A DNA stretch of 64,000 bases from contig JADFUC010000869.1 of the NCBI GenBank assembly GCA_019722365.1, positions 1-64,000 of the forward strand. The letters are read 5' to 3'. Made by a program: the position numbers and the translations under genes. Under the pieces are notes generated by a model that saw only the letters and a program-made list of their open reading frames with translations, searched no databases and was not told the DNA's origin. Each line of letters opens with the position of its first letter. Position 1 is the stretch's first letter. Below, piece after piece: positions 36,089-47,850 of the stretch. The stretch is from Lithospermum erythrorhizon (Eukaryota > Streptophyta > Magnoliopsida > Boraginales > Boraginaceae).

Positions 36089-38977
36089 TCAAGTGGGCAA
36101 CTGCGGAGAATTTCCCAACCGCTGACATGCGTCGCACTTCTTCACATATGCTACAGAATCCTTGACAAGTGTTGGCCAATAATAACCTGCTCTGGTGACT
36201 TTAATGGCTAGCGATCTTGCCTCAATGTGACTTCCACGCCATCCCTTATGGATTTCTGCTAAACCTCTAGGAATATCCTTCGCTGAGCCGCATAAGAGTA
36301 ATGGTCCATCCCACGATTTTTTGTACAATTCTTCTTGATAGATTTGGAACCTGAAACTGCGATTCTGTATTTTCTTGGCTTCATATTTGTCTAGAGGTAA
36401 TACATCCGCAATCAAGAATTGTACAATAGAGATTTTCCAATCCTCTAGATCCGCTTCGCCTATACTCAGAATATAGACTTCCTCATAAGCAGGCGAATCA
36501 CATATTTCCACGTATACCCCTCTAGGTAAATTGCTCTAATAGGTTGTTGCCAACCTTGATAAGCGGTCCGCTTCTTCATTCTCCTCTCGAGGAATGTGTT
36601 CAAAGACGACTCTCCTAAAACCCTGGGCAATCGATATTGCTTTCGCATGATATTTTTTCAGGATTTCACTTTTGACCCCATAAACCCCTCGGATTTAATC
36701 TATCACCAACTTCGAATCTCTCTTAACCAACACTTCTTCCACATCGAGTGATTTTACCAACCTGAACCCTACTATCATTGTCTCGTATTCCGCTTCATTG
36801 TTGTTAGCGGGAAAAGAGAACCACAGGGCATATTCCAAAGTATTTCCTTGTGGGCCAGTTATTAAAACTCCTGCTCTTGCACCCTTATCATTTTGCACCA
36901 CATCCACGTGTAACGCCCAGTCGAATGTTTGGGGATCAGTTTCTCCTTGGTTCTGCTTCTGTGATGGAGTGGAGGGTTGAGCGGTACATTCCATAACAAA
37001 ATCTGCTAGGGCTTGGGCTTTCATACTAGTCCTAGGATGGTAAGTGATTTTGAATTCGCTTAATTCCACGGCCCAGGTAGTGAGTCTTCCAGACAATGCG
37101 GGACTCGTCATCACTCGCTTCAAAGGTTGATCAGTTATAACTTGAAAATGATGAGATTCAAAGTAGGCCTTTAGTTTTCTTGTAGATGTGATAAGGGCCA
37201 AGGCAGCTTTGTCAATAATGGGGTATCTTTCTTCCGCTCCCCGCAGAACATGGCTAACGTAATAGATCGGCTTTTGTATTAAATCAGCTTCTCTCACTAA
37301 TAAGCTACTACTTACTGCCACATCTGATATGACGAGATAAATTTGTAAAGTTTCACCTGATTCTGGTCGTGAAAGTAATTGGGGTGACCCTAAGTATTTC
37401 TTTAATTGTTGGAAAGCCATATCGCTTTCCTCATCCCAATAGAACTTCTCTTTGGACATGCGCCTTAGTGTTTTGAAGAAGGGGAGATTCCTTTCGCCTG
37501 ACTTTGATATAAAATGATTGAGGGCAGCAAGACAACCAGTAAACTTTTCCACGTCCTTATAACAGTTTGGTAGTTTCATCATCAGTAGCGCTTGTATTTT
37601 ATCGGGGTTGGGCTCAATGCCCTTCTCGCTTATCATGTACCCTAAGAATTTCTCCGATACAACTCCAAATGAACATTTCTATGGGTTGACCCTTAGTCGA
37701 CTTTCCCTTAGCCTATTAAAAGTTTCCCTAAGATTTCCTATATGATCCTCCCTAGTTTGCTCTTTACCAGCATATCATCAACATAGATCTCCATGTTTCG
37801 CCCAATTTGTGAGATGAATATAGAATTTACTATCCGCAGGTAGGTTGCTTCTGAGTTCTTCAAACCAAAAGGCATAACATTCCAACAGTATAGACCATAT
37901 TTTGTAATAAAAGTGGTCTTCTCTTCATCCGCGGGAACATTTGTATCCGATGGTATCCCCTAGACGCATCCATAAAATAAAGACTTCATGCCCCTCGCTG
38001 CTATCAACCAACCTTCCTAGACATGATAGCGGGTAGAAGTCTTTAAGACGTGCTTTGTTGAGATTAGTGAAATCCGTATACATTCGCCACTTATTCTTAG
38101 GTTTTTTTAACCAGCACAACATTAGCAATCCACTTGGGGAATTTTAATTCCCGAATTGCGTTGGCTTTAAGTAACGTTTGTACCTCCTCCCTAATCGTCA
38201 TATTCTTCTCATCACTGAAGTTTCTCTTTTTCTGTTTGATTGGCAAAAAGGTGGTATCAACATATAACCAGTGTACGGTGATCGCTGGATCTATACCAGG
38301 CATATCTTTTGGTCCACAAGCGAATACATCTTCGTATTCTCTAACCAATGATACTAATCTTTGTTTGTGTTTTTCACCCAATTTCGTTCCTATTCGGAAA
38401 GTCTTATGTTTTATTTCTTGCTTGAAGAGAACCTTTTCTTTATCTTCATGCGGTTCTCCTTTCTTCCCTCTTTCTCTTTTCTTTGGTGAGTTATCCTCTT
38501 CTTCTTCATTTCTCATCAAATTCACTTCCATATGATTTTCTCTAACCCGTTTATTATTCTGCTCATTTTTCCTTGCATTTAACGGCGGAACCGACGTTTG
38601 ATAACATATTCGCGCTCTCTTCTGATCACCACATATTTCTCCTATGCCCCCGGTGTAGGGAATTTCATCTTCAGGTGAATGGGTGATACAATAGCTCGTA
38701 GAGCGGTCAGTATGGGACGCCCTATTAACCCATTATAAGAGGGGTCCGCTATATCTACCACCGTGAATTGGCCCTAATGGTGGATACCTTCGTTCCTGCT
38801 CCCACCGTGAAGTCTAATGTTACTACCCCCATAACATATACAAAATGGCCTGTAAAACCTATTAACTGTGTGTGACTCGGTTGTAATAAACTCCGTGGTA
38901 ATTGCAACTTGTCGAAAGTTTTCAATTATTGTGGCTATTACTATTGGGTCATCATGGGGTAGTTCAATCCCCTGCAA
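36089..38977 (-). pseudogene. Ty3-gypsy pol, TAT lineage (protease, RT, two RNase H domains, truncated integrase)
   Basis: Order on the minus strand: protease flank LIGFTGHFVYVMGVVTLDF (about 38800-38880) and GLIGRPILTALRAIV (about 38690-38740). RT begins at REYEDVFACGPKDMPGID (about 38280-38345) and has KYGLYCWNVMPFGLKN (about 37860-37905) and the catalytic YVDD (about 37775-37790). The RT-linked RNase H is in 36990-37350. A second RNase H has HVDVVQNDKGARAGV and FSFPANNNEAEYETM (about 36770-36910); this pair marks the TAT lineage. Last comes the integrase zinc finger (RGSHIEARSLAIKV to KKCDACQRLGN, about 36105-36240). The integrase catalytic core is missing: sequence switches to the antisense ORF at about 36088. 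The protease Asp-Ser/Thr-Gly motif is also absent. Confidence 0.88.
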
Positions 38978-39026
38978 CTCTTGCTCCGAAAAGGTTATTA
39001 ACTCTCTTCTTATTTCCGTGGTTTTA

Positions 39027-40332
39027 TTAATAGAATAGACTTCCTTTATGGCATAATTCTTCCTTGAGTTTCGAGAATCGCCTCCCCCTCCAATGCCCCC
39101 TTGAAATGGTGTCTATGCTACCCATTGTTGGGGGTGCTTCTAGCTGTTCTTTGTTGACCTTGGGGCGATTATCAAGTAGCGGGCTCTTGTTGTTGTGATG
39201 CGGAGCATCCCGTTGAGTACCACTTTCCACGAACTCCTTTAGGTATCCGCCTTTGATTAGTTTCTCATGCTCTGATTTGAGTATTCTGCACTGATTTGTA
39301 TCATGCACATGTTCACGATGATATTCGCAATATCGGTTTTTGTCTCTCCTGCCCGGTACACTTCTCATCCGTATTGGCTTTGGTAATAGATTCTTGTCTT
39401 CTATTTGTGAAAAGGCCTCCGCTACAGACACTTGTAATGGTGTCATCCGCTCTCCAATAGCTGGTTGTGTACATCGAACTAATCCTCTTTGGGGATTGGG
39501 TTCATATGGTCACCTTCAACATATTGTCTCACTCTCGCTGTCAACTCGTCCTTAGATAATGGCGTTTCTAACGCAAGCACTTTTTTCAGTTTCCCATATG
39601 TTAATCCTCTGTAGAAAGCCATATATGCGACTTGATTATTGACCTCAAGTATTGTCAATAGGATGTCATTATATCGCTTGTGATAACTCCTAAGGGATTC
39701 ATTTGGCCCTTGTTCAATATCCATGAGTGATTGCTCATCTTGATGTTCTTGAATTGCAGAGCCAAATTTGGCGTTGAAAGCATCTGCTGTTTGTTGGTAT
39801 GAGTCTATTGATTTCAGCGGTAACGTCATATACCAATCGAGAGCTTTATCATTTAAACTATTAGAGAATGCCTTAGCATATATATCTGGATTGTTTGATG
39901 TGATTGTCATCTTTGCGAGAAATCCTTGTAAATGCTTTATAGGATTGCCCATTCCACCAAATTAAGTAAATTGTAGTAGGACGAATCCTCTAGGCAAAGG
40001 TATCACATCTAATCTGTCTGTTAATGGCATTTTGGTCTTACATTCTCTGCGTGATGTAGTTGCGGGTATCAATGCCTTAATCATTTGTTTGATATCCTCT
40101 AGCTCTTTTTGGAGCTTTTTAGTAGCGGGATCAACGGGAGTAGCAGGTACCGCTGTGAGTATTGCGGCGCTGGATGGCGCCTCTCCCGTGCTTCATGATG
40201 TCTTTCTGATGCCTCGCTGCTTTGAGACATAGCTTGATCCCTTGAATGTTGACTATATCTAGAGGATTGTATTGTTCTTTCTTTATTTAAAGCCTCCTCC
40301 ACTCGCCATTGTATTTCCGTCTCTATGTACAC
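39027..40332 (-). pseudogene. Ty3-gypsy gag, TAT lineage, frameshifted
   Basis: The N-terminal part (40099-40332) is charged. The Retrotrans_gag domain follows at 39479-39952 (HLQGFLAKMTI, FSNSLNDKALDWYMTLP, ADAFNAKFGS, ESLRSYHKRYNDI, AFYRGL). After a frame change, 39027-39446 has the zinc-binding block CEYHREHVHDTNQCRILKSE typical of this lineage, then a basic linker to the protease. Gag builds the particle that packages element RNA. At least two frameshifts separate the pieces. Confidence 0.88.
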
Positions 40333-40459
40333 CGGAAATAGGGGTCGCTGAGGTTGACCTATGGATCATTCGGTGGTGGAGTGTTTATGTCATTCTCATG
40401 ATGTATATTATTTTATGACATAGTTTTTTCAATCCAAACTTGGGACCCTTACCGTTTAC

Positions 40460-40561
40460 TGCCACATGTCTCCATCACAGTGACCCTTACCGTTTACGGA
40501 CTCGGCCCATTATCGGACAAATGGGCTACATGGGCTCAACAATAAATGGGCCCTTTATCAC
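40460..40561 (-). repeat. LTR segment of the TAT-type gypsy element (right, truncated)
   Basis: Direct-orientation match to 33601-33707. It ends abruptly at about 40561 where unrelated duplicated sequence begins, so the 5' LTR appears truncated. The motif GACCCTTACCGTTTAC occurs twice here (about 40444 and 40482). Confidence 0.6.
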
Positions 40562-40566
40562 TAAGC

Positions 40567-40738
40567 AGCTTGCTAACTTCTTTGATAAAATTCTGCTTTT
40601 GATTGCTTGACAAGTTCTTCGCCATCCAAACTTGATTGTCCTCCAACAATATTATTGTTCAATAGAACTATTGAAGCACAAAAAAGCTTGCTAACTTCTT
40701 TTATAAAATTCTGCTTTTGATTGCTTGACAAGTTCTTC
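40567..40738. repeat. Two direct copies of a 54-bp segment
   Basis: Copies at 40567-40620 and 40685-40738 differ at about one position (TTTGATAAAA versus TTTTATAAAA). On the minus strand both begin just after an ATG and encode the same open stretch (KNLSSNQKQNFIKEVSKL), but neither copy continues into a recognisable protein. They could be a duplicated exon start of an unannotated gene or simple non-coding duplication. Confidence 0.8.
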
Positions 40739-42446
40739 ATGATGATGATCATTGATCCTGCTAGACATTGTAGACTGCTGTACTTTCAATATACAACGTA
40801 TTATTCAATAGTTAAAGTAGAGCACCCATGCTGATTAGTTAATTTCTCCATTCACATTCTAGCATGTGGATAGAGGAAGCTACGACTGATGAGATTTTAT
40901 TAAGGATATGTTTTGTTGGGGGGAGGGGGTGTTAGGAAGTGAAGGAGAAAGTTACGACAATCTATCTTGTGTGTATGTATTTGATTGGTTATACATGTTT
41001 GGTGAAATCTTACATGTTTAATAGTAAAAATTCACTTTTTGAAATTGATGATTTGAACTTTCACACATTCACTTTTTGTATGTACCATTGTCATCATTAT
41101 CAATTAAGTTATAATTTCAATTACAATTCACATCGTATATAAAATATTAGTAACGTTTTTAAATTTGAAATTGTGTTGGAAGAACCCTTTACACTACATG
41201 ATAGACTCCCCTCGTGTTTGGGAAAACGCCCAGCCACATGATGGTTATTGTAGCCTTGTAGGTTAAACTCATCATTTCTTGTGACCACTATGCACATGCC
41301 GGAAGACGAAGTTACTCACTCAGTAACATGTGTTCTTATGATTTATTTGTTACAAGTCAACTACATGCATGCATGGTGAAACTTGTAATAATAATATAAT
41401 AATGCATATATCCACCTCTTCCTGATCTGGCTGGCTATTTTTTTTGGCTAATTACTTGAAGAGAAAATCATAGATAAGTTTCCCCATTATATTATCACTG
41501 CCTTTGACACCTAAAATACAATACCCTTTTAGGAAAGATTTATTTTATTGACATTATATTATCTTTAAAAATAAACAAGCAATTTGGTAGAGAACTACCA
41601 TCAATAAATAAAGATCAACAACATGGACAGAACGTACTAGAGGCTACGGTAAGGCGTGGCATTCGCCCCTATTTGATTTTGAAATTCGTCTATATATATT
41701 TTACAGGGTTTTTCATCACATGTAATCTATCAAATTTCACCCACTTAGCTTGTTAATCTTTCAAGGATTTTCACCCTATAATTTAGTCTTAGTTCCGTGT
41801 CTATTTACAAGAGACGGAGGAACATATATTCAAATTATATAATTATATATGTTTAACGCGAAGAAAAATGTACCAAATGATTCAAATTATGCAATTATGT
41901 TTAACGCAAAGAAGAAGGTACAAAATGATTATTGAACTTCAATATTCATATTCTTAAAGTGGACCAGATTAATTATATCATCAATATAATGTGATTTTTA
42001 TTCAAACACAACTGAATTTATTTAGTTCAAAATTCAAATAATAATGGAACTTGTCACAACTTGAACTTGAAATTCCAGATGCACAAGTACAACATAGTAG
42101 TACACTAGTAAGTTTATTGGACATTTATGTGCTGGGTCTTACCAGTCATGCATGTTAGAGTAACTTATTAGCTTGCATCAAATGGATGGGTCAATGGCTC
42201 AATGCATGCTATATCAATAGAAACAACTCTGCATTCTGTTCATCTGTTGTACATAAACATTATTATTTCATCAGAGTTTAAATTTAAATATCTACAATGA
42301 TTTAAACTACACTATTATCACTGTTGCTCTCCAACAAATTACAAATCACATCACAAGTCAATAAGTAAAATCTTGACAAACTCAAGTCCCCTCAACATTC
42401 TTCACTTCTTCTCCTCTTTATCCACATAAAAAGTTCAAGAACTAAC
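40739..42446. other. Intergenic DNA and probable promoter of the DUF1645 gene
   Basis: AT-rich, no gene. A short local duplication of ATGTTTAACGC-AAGAA sequence occurs at about 41850 and 41888. The 100 bases before 42447 form a C/T-rich leader (CTTCACTTCTTCTCCTC), as expected for a plant 5' untranslated region. No TATA box was assigned with confidence. Confidence 0.5.
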
Positions 42447-43196
42447 ATGGGTTCTCTAGAACAAATTCAAGAAACATGTAGATCAATTGATGATGTAGTT
42501 TCAAGCCCTAGGATATCATTTTCTTCTGAGTTTCTTGATGACAAGAACTTAATTTCCATCATTCCAAAAGAGCATGTGGGAGAAAGGGAGAGAACAAGAA
42601 ATGCAGACTTTGATTTCCTTTCAAGCAAAAGTTTCAATTCCAGCAGCCAAACAACTATGATAAGTGCTGATGAGTTGTTCTGTGAAGGGAGATTACTCCC
42701 TTTATGGAAAACTCAAAATGTTGAGAAGCTCAACAAGATTAATCTTGAAAAAACAGAACATATTGAACAGAAACAAGGGGGAAAAGTTCTAGAAGTAAAC
42801 AACACCAACAACAACAACAAAGATGATTGCATAAGGGGTTGGTTTCTTGATGATGATCCTTCTCCTAGGCCACCATCATGTACTGTTTTATGGAAAGAGT
42901 TATTGAAACTAAGGAAGCAAAAATCTTCAACATTGTCACCATCTTATTCATCATCCTCTTCTTCTTCAACTTCTTTGAAATCTTTGGGTGATGTTGTTGC
43001 TAAAGATGAAAGAAAGGAAGGGTCTAAAGGAAGTAGAGAAAAATATGGAAAGAGGATCAAGAAAGGCTTGGAGAGGACTAGGTCAGCTACTATAAGAGTG
43101 AAGCCTCTAATCAATGTGCCTATTTGTACACAAGGGAAGAGTAGTAGTGCAATTCAACCTCTGGTTTTACTTAAGAAAGGAAGACCACAAAGGTAA
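42447..43196 (+). CDS. DUF1645 family protein, single exon
   Basis: Intact 249-residue ORF. Family marks: a FDF motif (55-57), the ISADELFCEGRLLPL block (72-86) that defines DUF1645, and an acidic-then-Pro/Ser segment with SCTVLWKELLKLRKQ (144-158). A Ser-rich linker (160-175) and a basic C-terminus (RIKKGLERTRSATIRVKPL, about 203-222) follow. No signal peptide or membrane segment; the basic tail would allow nuclear location. The biochemical role of the family is unknown. Rice members have been linked to stress tolerance and grain length, which is only a guide here. The start has a C/T-rich leader just upstream and no other in-frame ATG. The poly-Asn (119-124) and poly-Ser runs vary in length between species in such proteins. 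Confidence 0.85.
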   Translation: MGSLEQIQETCRSIDDVVSSPRISFSSEFLDDKNLISIIPKEHVGERERTRNADFDFLSSKSFNSSSQTTMISADELFCEGRLLPLWKTQNVEKLNKINLEKTEHIEQKQGGKVLEVNNTNNNNKDDCIRGWFLDDDPSPRPPSCTVLWKELLKLRKQKSSTLSPSYSSSSSSSTSLKSLGDVVAKDERKEGSKGSREKYGKRIKKGLERTRSATIRVKPLINVPICTQGKSSSAIQPLVLLKKGRPQR

Positions 43197-43715
43197 ATGA
43201 ACAAAGGAGAAGGGGGGATGGATGGGGAGGAGGGGGTCGTTAGTAGAAATGTTGAAGGCATTCTTTTTTTTTTTCCTATATTTCCTCTCTTTTCTTCACT
43301 CTACACTTTCAGTTTGATGTTATGTGTAATCTATGAGTAGTAAATTGCACAAGTATTCCTGTAGTTCATCAAAATCGGTTTCGGAATTTTCATTGGGGAA
43401 TAACAAAATTGTTACCATATGATCCTTGGACATAATTTGAGGGCGTAATTAAAGGGAGCAGAACTTTGATAGAGTCAGAGATTATATGTTCAATTGTTCA
43501 ACTTGACAAGCTAATATACAACTAAACCTCCTAGAAGTATGAACTTTTAACAAATTTGAGAGACTTTTGTGATATTTTATCCGATACCTAGCAGGTGGGG
43601 AAACCATGACAACAACTTCGAGAAGTAGTAATTTGGATTTGATATGTAGAATCTAAATGTGTATATCAAACACACCTTCTTGTTAGTCGTCGTCGAGACA
43701 GATGTTGCATAACTT
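43197..43715. other. 3' region of the DUF1645 gene and intergenic DNA
   Basis: A poly-T run (about 43263-43275) and C/T-rich DNA follow the stop codon and are probably 3' untranslated sequence. No further gene seen. Confidence 0.5.
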
Positions 43716-44380
43716 GTTGAGACTATGTATGCAACACTATGGTCTAGCAAACTTTTAAGAACTAAAATAGTCAACGAAATAAACAACACAATACACCAAG
43801 TTATTAACCTAGTTCAGTATAACCACACTTAGGGCTATCCGCCCAGTGAAAATGACTTCACTAAATAATATAACTATTACAGAAATAAATTTATCTGAAT
43901 GATCACCTTTTAGAGTTGCTTTCCTATTACTATCCTTAACAGTGCAGGTTTCCTTGAATTTGTAAATCCATCACTTCCACTCAACACTCTCCTAGTGTTT
44001 GATTCATACAAGATTAACACCGTAAATATATGATTCTCACATTCACTAAATTATTCTCACAATAGAATTACAACTCAATTTACCTTGAGGTAAACGACGC
44101 AATCAATCATGAAAACTTCAAAGATATACTTTTAGCTCTTCATGTCACAAAATGGTTTAGGTGGTTAACCTAAACCTACACCAATTCCTCTTTATATGGT
44201 CACACGAATGTTACTTGACGAGTTATTGATGATCACAAACACTTCACCTATCTTGATCTCTTTATTCTTGGATATCTATCTGTTAATATCACTTCGTTCT
44301 TATCCCAAACTCCTGGGATAATCCTATCTGATATAACACTTCACATCTTAACATTTCTACATCTCACTCAATATTTAACA
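43716..44380. repeat. Possible solo LTR of a copia-type element
   Basis: Contains CCAAGTTATTAACCTAGTTC near 43796 and a run resembling the start of plant copia LTRs, with TG near 43716 as a possible border. No second copy, gag or pol is nearby. The assignment is by resemblance only. Confidence 0.3.
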
Positions 44381-44385
44381 AACAC

Positions 44386-44404
44386 TATATATATATATAT
44401 ATAT
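44386..44404. repeat. Short (TA)n microsatellite
   Basis: About nine TA units in intergenic DNA. Confidence 0.9.
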
Positions 44405-44808
44405 CCTCATATAACTATATGAATGCAAATTTGTAGAATTCATTAGTAACCATGCTTAACTTGGATGAAATTTGAAAGCGAACAGATAAACGGGGTGAAT
44501 TAAAATTTCAATTCCCATATAACTCCATCATGACAGACAATTTGGTAAACTTTCTAAGTAGAAACAAATACGTAGGCAACGTAACGTAGCTAACTACCCT
44601 AACATGGTGTTTTAGTATGCGGCATAGAATGTCACAATATTTTCTACAAATGATCATACATGTATCATTTCTAATCAGAACGAACATATTTATATTTGTA
44701 CAACAGTCTCCATGTATATGCAGGAAGTTTTATTTACATGTCAGTCCATGGGAGATTGATAGTCCCATTGTGACGAATCACAAAAATCAACAAACACGAA
44801 CTAATTTA

Positions 44809-45062
44809 TACCAGCGATCTTCAAAAAATTGTCGCGTTTATGCTTCGTTATCGAATTAGCAAATTTTACGATCTTGATTGACATTCAAAAATTTTATTTG
44901 AATCAAAATTATCAAGCTAATAGTAAAGTATGTTGCAAATACTACATATTGATATTTATTTTTCAAACAAATATATAACATAAATTTTATTTGAGTTCAA
45001 AATTAAAAAAAGTCAACTCATTAAAATCAAAATGCGACAATCTTTTCTGGACGGAGGGAGTA
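44809..45062. mobile_element. Stowaway-type MITE (Tc1/mariner)
   Basis: The right end reads GGACGGAGGGAGTA, the classic Stowaway terminus. The degraded left end at 44809 is complementary to it (TACCAGCGATC...ATTGTCGC against GCGACAATC...GGAGGGAGTA), and both lie at TA dinucleotides. Length about 254 bp, no coding capacity. A related copy lies at 58735-58945. Confidence 0.75.
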
Positions 45063-46620
45063 ATTCGTAAGTGACAAACTAGAAGATTAAAATCTCAGAA
45101 AAAATAGAGAAAACTCTAAAAAAAAAAGTTTATTACTGGATCAGATCATAGATACTAATCTACAACTCAGAATTGTAAAGGCCTAATCAGTTAGACAAGT
45201 CCACTGGACTACTTTTATTCCATTAGCCAACCACTAACCAGTGTCCAGTAATATAAAGTTGAAGAACGATAACTCGATAAGTCACCAAAAATTGGGCCAA
45301 GACCAATCAAACACATTCAGTCCCATTTGTTATCTTTTGTTTGGGTTAAGTCTTCTTTAGCTCATTTTCAAAGACGATTTATTTATTTATTTTAAGTTAC
45401 AAGGCAAATCACATAAAAGATCAAATACTGAGTATTTTTATTAACTCCATATAATTATTTTTAATTAGAATATTTTTTCTTTTAATCAACAGATTTGTGC
45501 GTTTCGAGCTTGTGCAATCCATACACATCTGTCATATTTACGCCATTGCATAGAGAAATAGATGGTTTGTTAGACAACCTTTTTTATAGTAGTATTGCTC
45601 AAGAGAGTGGCTATTTACAAAGTTTGTACTAATAAAAAATGAATGGCATAATCATCATGGTGGGTTGAGATTCAATATGATCGCATACCCTGGAAATTGT
45701 CTGTAAAGATAACCTAGTACCTATATATAATGTCAGCAACTGGCTATTGCATTACTTTATGTGTTCCATGCTATATGATCATTTAGTCAAAAAAAAATTT
45801 ATTAAGGAGTTAAAAAAAAATTATTATATCCTACATAATATATATAATTATTATTCTCAAAATCAAAAACAATTATTAGGGTCAAAAATGAAAAAATAAG
45901 TTCAAAAATACATTAAATTTTAAAACAATCAATTATTAATAAAAAACAATATTTTGTTATACAATTACATATTATGGAATAGAGGTAGTTTTTTTTCAAT
46001 CTTAAATAATCATCCGTATATAGATAGAGTATATTATTATGCTGTTATTCTTGATGAAGGCCAATTTGCTGCGTCACATCTTGCATGACTTTCCTCTCTA
46101 TACTTTCTAAAATGCTTATTAAAGTAAAACGATTTACCAATAATAGTAAGGCAAAAAGGACGCACTAACATAGTGGTCAAAAGGTTGTGAGGATGATGCT
46201 GCAAGCACCATTGTTAACCATTGTTAATTCACATTACATGCTTGTGTAAGCCATGAATAATTAGATTCTATTGTCTTTGCTAATAATAAAAGTATTACGG
46301 AGTAATTAAAAACTATGAATGAAATATGCATTAAAAACTATTGTCTTTATATGTATATAAAGTGAAATATCTAGGCCACCATCTTTAGACTTCATGCAAG
46401 GACAATGAGACATGATGACGTTCTGTATGTAGTTTAATATTTCCTCTGTCTTAAAATAATAGGAGTAGCTGATTATTTCAAACAAAAAAAATACTCTGTA
46501 ATTTAAACATTATTTGTTATATTAACTTCATAATTCATTTAGAGACATTTTTTTGGTATGTAGGAATTAATGATTTCTTAATTATGAATAATGAGTTTGT
46601 ACAATATATAACAAATTAAT
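45063..46620. other. Intergenic DNA, nothing recognised
   Basis: AT-rich sequence without a supported gene or repeat family beyond simple A/T runs. Confidence 0.5.
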
Positions 46621-46625
46621 GGGTT

Positions 46626-46690
46626 CTCATACGGCTGAACCCATGCAAATTAACCACCAAATAATCATAATAAGACTAGAACATATAACA
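46626..46690. repeat. Left direct repeat flanking the copia fragment
   Basis: About 65 bp (TCATACGGCT, ACCCATGCAAA, ACCAAATAAT, ATAAGACTAGAAC) repeated at 47786-47850 in the same orientation with few changes. Confidence 0.85.
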
Positions 46691-47770
46691 CTTTATGGCA
46701 TAAACTTTAAGTTGGGCGTTTGTGATCTTGAGTTGGAGACAAAGATCGCCGTGCCAAACTTCTTATAAAATTCAAGCGCTCTTGACGAGGCTTTGTAAGG
46801 AAGTCGGCAAGTTATGATGTCGTAGATAGCGTAGAAGCCAGCGATGATGCTTACTGCCCGATGGCATCTCGAGCAAAATGGCAATGCACCAGTATGCTTG
46901 GAAGCGCTCTTAGCTTAATTTGAATTATGAGCAAGATGTAAAGCAATTGACTATCGAGGGAAATATCTTGAAACCCAGACGGCCGAGAAACACCGAGATC
47001 AGCAATAATCACACTTGAGCAGCTTGGCTTCGCATGTAACCAATGATCAGCGGCGATATTTAGCTTAACGGATAAGAAATGGCAAATGCATTGTTTCTTG
47101 ATTTCGAATCGGGAACCGCTAACGCCCACCGCTGATAATAGAGCAGTCGTAGGGCAACTCATGTCAGTCAGCGCCCGTCAGGCGTCGAATGTCGAGTCAA
47201 AAGCGCAAAAGAATCACGACACAGGGGCGTGCTTCAAATATTGAACCACGGTGCATCGGTGAACTGTCTCGGCTTTGCGAAATTGAGACAATATATGAAC
47301 GCATAAGCTAGATGGGCGAGTCTAAGATAGGTAAAAGGCCACCGAGCCGGCCTCGGTATTGCTCGCCATCCAGCGAGATACTCGTAGTTGATTCGAGTTA
47401 TGATTTGGTACCATAGGAAAACCCGGCCCAGTCGACACCACGGTAAACAGCGTTAGAATAATATTCAGCGTACTTCCAGCAGCCTTTGGATAAATGCCTT
47501 CCGAGATCTTACAGCCACATCTCAATACTGGGAAGTACTTAGGACCTCGAAGATCTTTTCGTATGAAAGCCGGGAGGAAGTTTCATGTAACTTCTTCTTC
47601 TGAAAATCACCATGCGAAGGCATTATCTCTGACCATCTGGTGTAATTCCACGTCCTTTGGCAGTACTTGTTGCGGCTTCAATTGTAGACATCTTTGCCAC
47701 CGGACCAAAGGTATCTAAGTAGTCAATCACTTGAGTACGATGTGGTAGTGTCGAGCGCTGGCTTGAGGCT
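46690..47770 (-). pseudogene. Ty1-copia reverse transcriptase and RNase H fragment
   Basis: On the minus strand in mixed frames: the RT start YLDTFGPVAKMSTI (about 47680-47725), an RPDLAYA-like segment near 47310-47350, RNase H-type blocks and a PSILVHCHFARDAIGQ stretch (about 46850-46900). It ends with QLADFLTK and EFYKKFGTAIF (about 46740-46820), the usual copia C-terminus. Integrase and gag are absent; the fragment starts abruptly near 47770. Frameshifts occur every 20-40 codons. Confidence 0.75.
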
Positions 47771-47785
47771 TATGGTGTTCGGGAA

Positions 47786-47850
47786 TCATACGGCTAAACC
47801 CATGCAAACTAATACACCAAATAATAATAATAAGACTAGAACCATATAAC
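47786..47850. repeat. Right direct repeat flanking the copia fragment
   Basis: Copy of 46626-46690. The two copies closely bracket the RT/RNase H fragment, so they may be LTR ends of a deleted element or the result of a repair event. Confidence 0.85.

Larger units (their letters stand above)
33601..40561 (-). mobile_element. TAT-type Ty3-gypsy retrotransposon with antisense extra ORF
   Basis: Composite of the entries above: LTR part, antisense Transposase_28-like ORF, truncated integrase, RNase H pair, RT, protease, gag, truncated LTR; about 7 kb. No single protein is intact. Confidence 0.75.

Noticed and set aside
38134..38535. 133-codon plus-strand ORF
   Set aside because: Shadow of the minus-strand reverse transcriptase region.
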